A DNA stretch of 7,106 nucleotides from Kiritimatiellia bacterium (GTDB lineage Bacteria > Verrucomicrobiota > Kiritimatiellia > SLAD01): NCBI GenBank assembly GCA_007125875.1, contig SLCI01000213.1:1-7106 (forward strand), read 5' to 3'. The notes under the pieces were generated by a model that worked only from the letters and a program-made list of their open reading frames with translations, was not told the DNA's origin and ran no database searches. Positions 4,596 through 7,106 of the stretch are shown piece after piece; within the stretch, counting starts at the first letter, position 1, and each line of letters opens with the position of its first letter. The position numbers and the translations under genes are program-made.

Positions 4596-5573
4596 ATGAA
4601 GATGTACCCGCTTTTGTTTGAGCCTGTGTACCAGCATTATCTTTGGGGCGGTCACCGCATCATCGATACGTTCCAGCGCGAGGGAAAGCCCGGGATCTAT
4701 GCCGAGTCGTGGGAGATATCAGATCGTCCTGAAGGCATGAGTATCATCTCAAATGGCCCGCTAGCCGGACGCTCACTCTCCGACGTATTGCATGAGGCGA
4801 ACTCAGCGCTGTTGGGCGATGTGCAGTCGGATCACTTCCCGCTTCTCATCAAGATTCTCGACGCAAAGAAAACCCTTAGCGTGCAGGTCCATCCCAATGA
4901 CGAGACCGCCAAGCGTCACGGCGGCGAAGCCAAAACCGAAATGTGGTACGTGTTGGATGCAGAGCCGGGCGCCTGCGTCTATGCCGGGTACAAGCCGGGT
5001 ATGGATGAAGAGCGCTTTCGCCAAGCTGTTGCCGAAGGTACGCTGGAGAACGAGTTGCGGATGGTGCCGGTCAAGACTGGCGACGCCGTCTTTATGCCCG
5101 GTGGACGGGTGCATGCCATCGGCGCGGGTTGCCTGATGCTCGAAGTTCAACAAAACTCGAATACCACCTATCGAATCTATGATTGGGGCCGGGTCGATGC
5201 CGAAGGCAACGCGCGCGAACTGCATATCGATCAAGCGGTTCAGGTCACCCGTTGGCACGACGAGGCACCGGTAATTGTACCCGCGCACAAACTTGAATGT
5301 GCCAGCGACAACGAAAATTGGCTGATTTTGGAGTGCGAATATTTCCGCATGGATAAGCTGATCTTGAGTGCGCCGCATCCCGTTCAGCACAGCGGCGCGT
5401 CGTTTCACACGCTGTTTTGCGCCCAGGGGGCAGTACAGCTCAGCTGGGATAATGGTGAGGTTGAACTACAAGCTGGCGTCTCCTGCCTAATTCCAGCGGT
5501 AGTGAACGATTACCACTTGAAACCTGATCAACCCCAGTCGATAGTACTGCGCACTATGGTCGGCGATGAGTAG
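4596..5573 (+). CDS. manA: Mannose-6-phosphate isomerase, class I
   Basis: This zinc-dependent cytoplasmic enzyme interconverts mannose 6-phosphate and fructose 6-phosphate, linking mannose use and GDP-mannose synthesis to glycolysis. From the ATG at 4596 it has 325 residues, the size of the short class I form (B. subtilis ManA type). The N-terminus PLLFEPVYQHYLWGGHRI is typical. Zinc ligands are Gln97 and His99 in QVHPND (97-102), Glu115 in KTEMWYVL (113-120) and His173 in GGRVHAIGAG (169-178). The catalytic Arg is in TTYRIYDWGR (190-199, Arg193). The C-terminal part (about 235-325) is the second cupin-like lobe. The start was chosen because GAGAGG (4585-4590) lies 5 bases before it and the protein then begins where the family begins. 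An upstream in-frame ATG at 4536 follows AAGGAG at only 3 bases and would add a basic, unconserved-looking 20-residue tail. A 7-bp hairpin follows the gene, and doxX starts 86 bases on. Confidence 0.93.
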   Translation: MKMYPLLFEPVYQHYLWGGHRIIDTFQREGKPGIYAESWEISDRPEGMSIISNGPLAGRSLSDVLHEANSALLGDVQSDHFPLLIKILDAKKTLSVQVHPNDETAKRHGGEAKTEMWYVLDAEPGACVYAGYKPGMDEERFRQAVAEGTLENELRMVPVKTGDAVFMPGGRVHAIGAGCLMLEVQQNSNTTYRIYDWGRVDAEGNARELHIDQAVQVTRWHDEAPVIVPAHKLECASDNENWLILECEYFRMDKLILSAPHPVQHSGASFHTLFCAQGAVQLSWDNGEVELQAGVSCLIPAVVNDYHLKPDQPQSIVLRTMVGDE

Positions 5574-5579
5574 TCGGCT

Positions 5580-5598
5580 AGCCGCTGCGTAAGCGGCT
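5580..5598 (+). other. Hairpin after manA
   Basis: AGCCGCT (5580-5586) and AGCGGCT (5592-5598) form a perfect 7-bp stem with loop GCGTA, beginning 6 bases after the manA stop. The sequence after it has only scattered T residues (ATAGTTTGTT from 5606). It is at best a weak terminator and may instead be a processing or stability element between manA and the DoxX gene. Confidence 0.4.
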
Positions 5599-5659
5599 GC
5601 AGATCATAGTTTGTTCGGTTGTACGTCTTTTGGCGAGTGCCGTAGGGGAGAATGTCACC

Positions 5660-6208
5660 ATGATTATGAAGAAAATTGAGCAGGTTTCGAGTTTCATCGC
5701 ACAGACTGCTTGGTACAAAAAAGTAGACCGCACGTTGCGTCGCTGGATGCGCGAAAATGGTCTCACTGCATTGCGTATCAGCTTGGGCATCGTCTTTTTC
5801 TGGTTTGGTATTCTGAAAGTGTTCCCCGGACTCAGCCCGGCCGAGGAGCTGGCCGCTGATACCATCACCATGCTGACCTTCGGCCTCATGCCGAAAGCCA
5901 TGATTGGTCCTTTCCTCGGGATCTGGGAAGTCCTCATCGGGATCGGGCTAATGACCGGACGCTTAATGCGTCTCGCGTTGCTGCTGCTCTTCCTGCAAAT
6001 GCCTGGAACGTTCACGCCCATATTCCTGTTCCCAGACCGCGTGTTCGATATCATGCCATTGGTCCCCACGCTGGAAGGTCAGTATATCTTCAAGAACCTG
6101 ATTCTGATCAGTGCGGGACTCGTGCTCGGCGGCTTCTTGGATCCTCAACCCCATGGCGGCGTCAAAAAACCCCGTCCACCGATGGATCTGGAAGACGAGA
6201 CGCCCTGA
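5660..6208 (+). CDS. DoxX-family inner-membrane protein
   Basis: This 182-residue protein has four hydrophobic segments at about 36-56, 82-99, 103-123 and 143-160, the four-helix topology of the DoxX family. Recognisable stretches are LRISLGIVFFWFGILKVFPG (38-57), LGIWEVLIGIGLMTGR (86-101), LLLLFLQMPGTFTP (107-120) and TLEGQYIFKNLILISAG (137-153). Residues 1-34 are basic, and the C-terminal tail after 161 is hydrophilic and ends acidic; both are probably cytoplasmic. DoxX relatives have been linked to thiosulfate:quinone oxidoreductase subunits and to oxidative-stress complexes, but most, including this one, have no defined role. I chose the ATG at 5660 because AGGGGAG (5644-5650) lies 9 bases upstream. 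A TTG at 5630 would extend it by ten residues without a ribosome-binding site. It may be cotranscribed with manA. Confidence 0.83.
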   Translation: MIMKKIEQVSSFIAQTAWYKKVDRTLRRWMRENGLTALRISLGIVFFWFGILKVFPGLSPAEELAADTITMLTFGLMPKAMIGPFLGIWEVLIGIGLMTGRLMRLALLLLFLQMPGTFTPIFLFPDRVFDIMPLVPTLEGQYIFKNLILISAGLVLGGFLDPQPHGGVKKPRPPMDLEDETP

Positions 6209-6253
6209 GCCGGAGTGGCATGTGCCTCATTAACCCGCTTACAGCGGCGCGGT

Positions 6254-6280
6254 AAGGCGATTCGTGGTCGCTTTTGTTTT
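6254..6280 (+). terminator. Possible weak intrinsic terminator after doxX
   Basis: AAGGCGA (6254-6260) and TCGCTTT (6268-6274) form a 7-bp stem with one G-U pair and a 7-base loop, followed by TGTTTT, so that T-rich sequence runs from 6272 to 6280. The stem is short and its base is A-T rich, so termination would be partial at best. It lies 46 bases after the doxX stop and 25 before the photolyase start. Confidence 0.4.
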
Positions 6281-6299
6281 GATCAAACCGCCGTATAGT
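6278..6299 (+). promoter_or_regulatory. Possible photolyase promoter: palindrome and -10 hexamer
   Basis: TATAGT (6294-6299) is a 5/6 match to the -10 consensus and is the same hexamer as in the sodA promoter. I find no good -35 at 15-18 bases upstream. The perfect 10-bp palindrome TTTGATCAAA (6278-6287) lies just upstream and could bind a regulator. If this -10 is used, transcription would begin at about the photolyase ATG, giving a leaderless message, which fits the absence of a Shine-Dalgarno sequence. This is inference from position only. Confidence 0.27.
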
Positions 6300-6304
6300 A
6301 CGCC

Positions 6305-7106
6305 ATGCAACATGGCGATATACAGGTGGTTTGGTTCAAACGTGACTTGCGGGTGCAGGATCATCGGCCGCTACAGGCCGCCGCACAATGCGGTCGGGTG
6401 ATTCCGCTTTATATCGTTGAGCCATCCCCCGTAAGTGCGCCAGATTTTGATCAACTGCATGCCGACTTCATCGCCGCCAGCCTGCACGAACTTGATCAGT
6501 CCTTACGCCAACTCGGGGCACCGTTGCGGATTGTTCAGGCGGAGGTCGTGGACGCCTTGGATCAGCTTTTCAACGCCATCCCGTTCGCCCAGCTATGGTC
6601 TCACGAGGAAACCGGTACCGCTCTGACCTATGCGCGCGATCGCGCGGTCAAGCGGTGGGCCAAAGAGCGCGGCGTGCAATGGACCGAATATCGACAGTTC
6701 GGCGTCACGCGCGGGCCCATCAATCGCGATGGCTGGCAAGCGAGCTGGGAAAAATTCATGGCCGAACCGATCACGCCGGTCCCGACCCAACTCAACGCGG
6801 GCTGGCCTTCTTCAGAGAACCTGTCGGCATTTAGAACATTGGCGTCGTGTGCGAACAACAACTCGTCGTCCGCGCAGCAGATCAGTTCGCCATTCGATGG
6901 CCTATCCCTTGCATCGCAACACCCCGCCGTCGCGCGGCGCGTGCCCGATCTGGTGGGTGGCCGCCAAGCGGGATGTGCACAACTGGATTCTTTTCTCTCC
7001 GGTCGAGGGCGCGGCTATCAAAAGGCCATGAGCAGTCCGGTCACCGCCTATTCGTCATGTTCCCGTCTCAGTCCCTATCTTTCCTGGGGCTGTCTATCCA
7101 TGCGCG
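6305..7106 (+). CDS. Cryptochrome/photolyase family protein (5' part, runs off the window)
   Basis: The frame is open from the ATG at 6305 to the right edge, giving the first 267 residues of a family usually 450-520 long. The N-terminal alpha/beta (antenna) domain has VVWFKRDLRVQDHRPL at 8-23, HEETGTALTYARDRAVKRWA at 100-119, and RQFGVTRGPINRDGW at 130-144. After a Ser/Asn-rich linker (about 168-200) the FAD-binding domain begins, with FLSGRGRGYQKAMSSPVTAY (230-249) and SCSRLSPYLSWGCLSMR (251-267). Such proteins repair UV-induced pyrimidine dimers using blue light or act as photoreceptors. The FAD and tryptophan-chain residues that would help decide lie outside the window, so I give no gene symbol. 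An in-frame TAG at 6296-6298 excludes a longer N-terminus. No Shine-Dalgarno sequence is visible, and the ATG lies in a small hairpin (GCCATG-CAA-CATGGC, 6302-6316). Confidence 0.9.
   Translation, partial: MQHGDIQVVWFKRDLRVQDHRPLQAAAQCGRVIPLYIVEPSPVSAPDFDQLHADFIAASLHELDQSLRQLGAPLRIVQAEVVDALDQLFNAIPFAQLWSHEETGTALTYARDRAVKRWAKERGVQWTEYRQFGVTRGPINRDGWQASWEKFMAEPITPVPTQLNAGWPSSENLSAFRTLASCANNNSSSAQQISSPFDGLSLASQHPAVARRVPDLVGGRQAGCAQLDSFLSGRGRGYQKAMSSPVTAYSSCSRLSPYLSWGCLSMR

Noticed and set aside
4803..5408. 201-codon open frame opposite manA
   Set aside because: It lies wholly antisense to a clear isomerase gene with intact zinc ligands and has no sign of its own coding signals.
5578..6069. 163-codon open frame opposite the DoxX gene
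   Set aside because: The plus-strand protein has a coherent four-helix family pattern; the antisense product is Arg/Ser/Met-rich and looks non-natural.
6593..7031. Several short open frames on both strands near the right edge
   Set aside because: They overlap the continuous photolyase frame, which has strong family motifs up to the last base of the window.

Overview
The window looks like an ordinary chromosomal stretch of a heterotrophic Gram-negative-type bacterium of moderately high G+C. My best guess is Verrucomicrobiota (Opitutae-like). This rests on remembered gene style (a DUF212 protein beside SodA, a long GltS-type symporter, a small CxxC zinc-ribbon protein) and on the GGAGGG...CTGCGACGCCGCG intergenic repeat, which I associate with that phylum. 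No rRNA or marker gene is present, so the placement is an inference of moderate to low confidence.

Layout. Bases 1-455 are a tandem array of four ~117-bp units, each with two mutually inverted arms. It is non-coding and probably continues left of the window. A leftward gene for a small DUF212 (divergent PAP2) membrane protein (536-997) is divergent from a rightward Mn-type superoxide dismutase gene (1103-1726), with a recognisable promoter between them. sodA is followed by a strong intrinsic terminator that lies immediately before the ribosome-binding site of a GltS-type sodium/glutamate symporter gene (1805-3271). A 97-codon gene for a basic, C-terminal zinc-ribbon protein follows (3362-3655). 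It converges on an unrecognised 158-residue gene on the minus strand (3912-4388).

The 256 bp between those two convergent genes is the most interesting part. It holds a decayed partial duplicate of the 3' end of the minus-strand gene. The duplicate carries a 61-nt deletion bounded by GCTTG and a copied palindrome whose ends are stop codons on opposite strands. An unrelated long inverted repeat lies in the same spacer.

Right of this come a class I mannose-6-phosphate isomerase gene (4596-5573), a DoxX-family membrane protein gene (5660-6208) and the first 267 codons of a cryptochrome/photolyase gene (6305 to the right edge, incomplete). manA and doxX may be cotranscribed. The photolyase gene has no visible Shine-Dalgarno sequence, and its start codon sits in a small hairpin.

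The genes do not form one pathway. sodA (superoxide removal) and the photolyase (light-dependent DNA repair or light sensing) are both stress-related, while gltS and manA are transport and sugar metabolism. I see no phage, transposase, CRISPR, toxin-antitoxin or defence locus and no convincing new multi-gene system. The unusual material is in the repeats and the duplication remnant.
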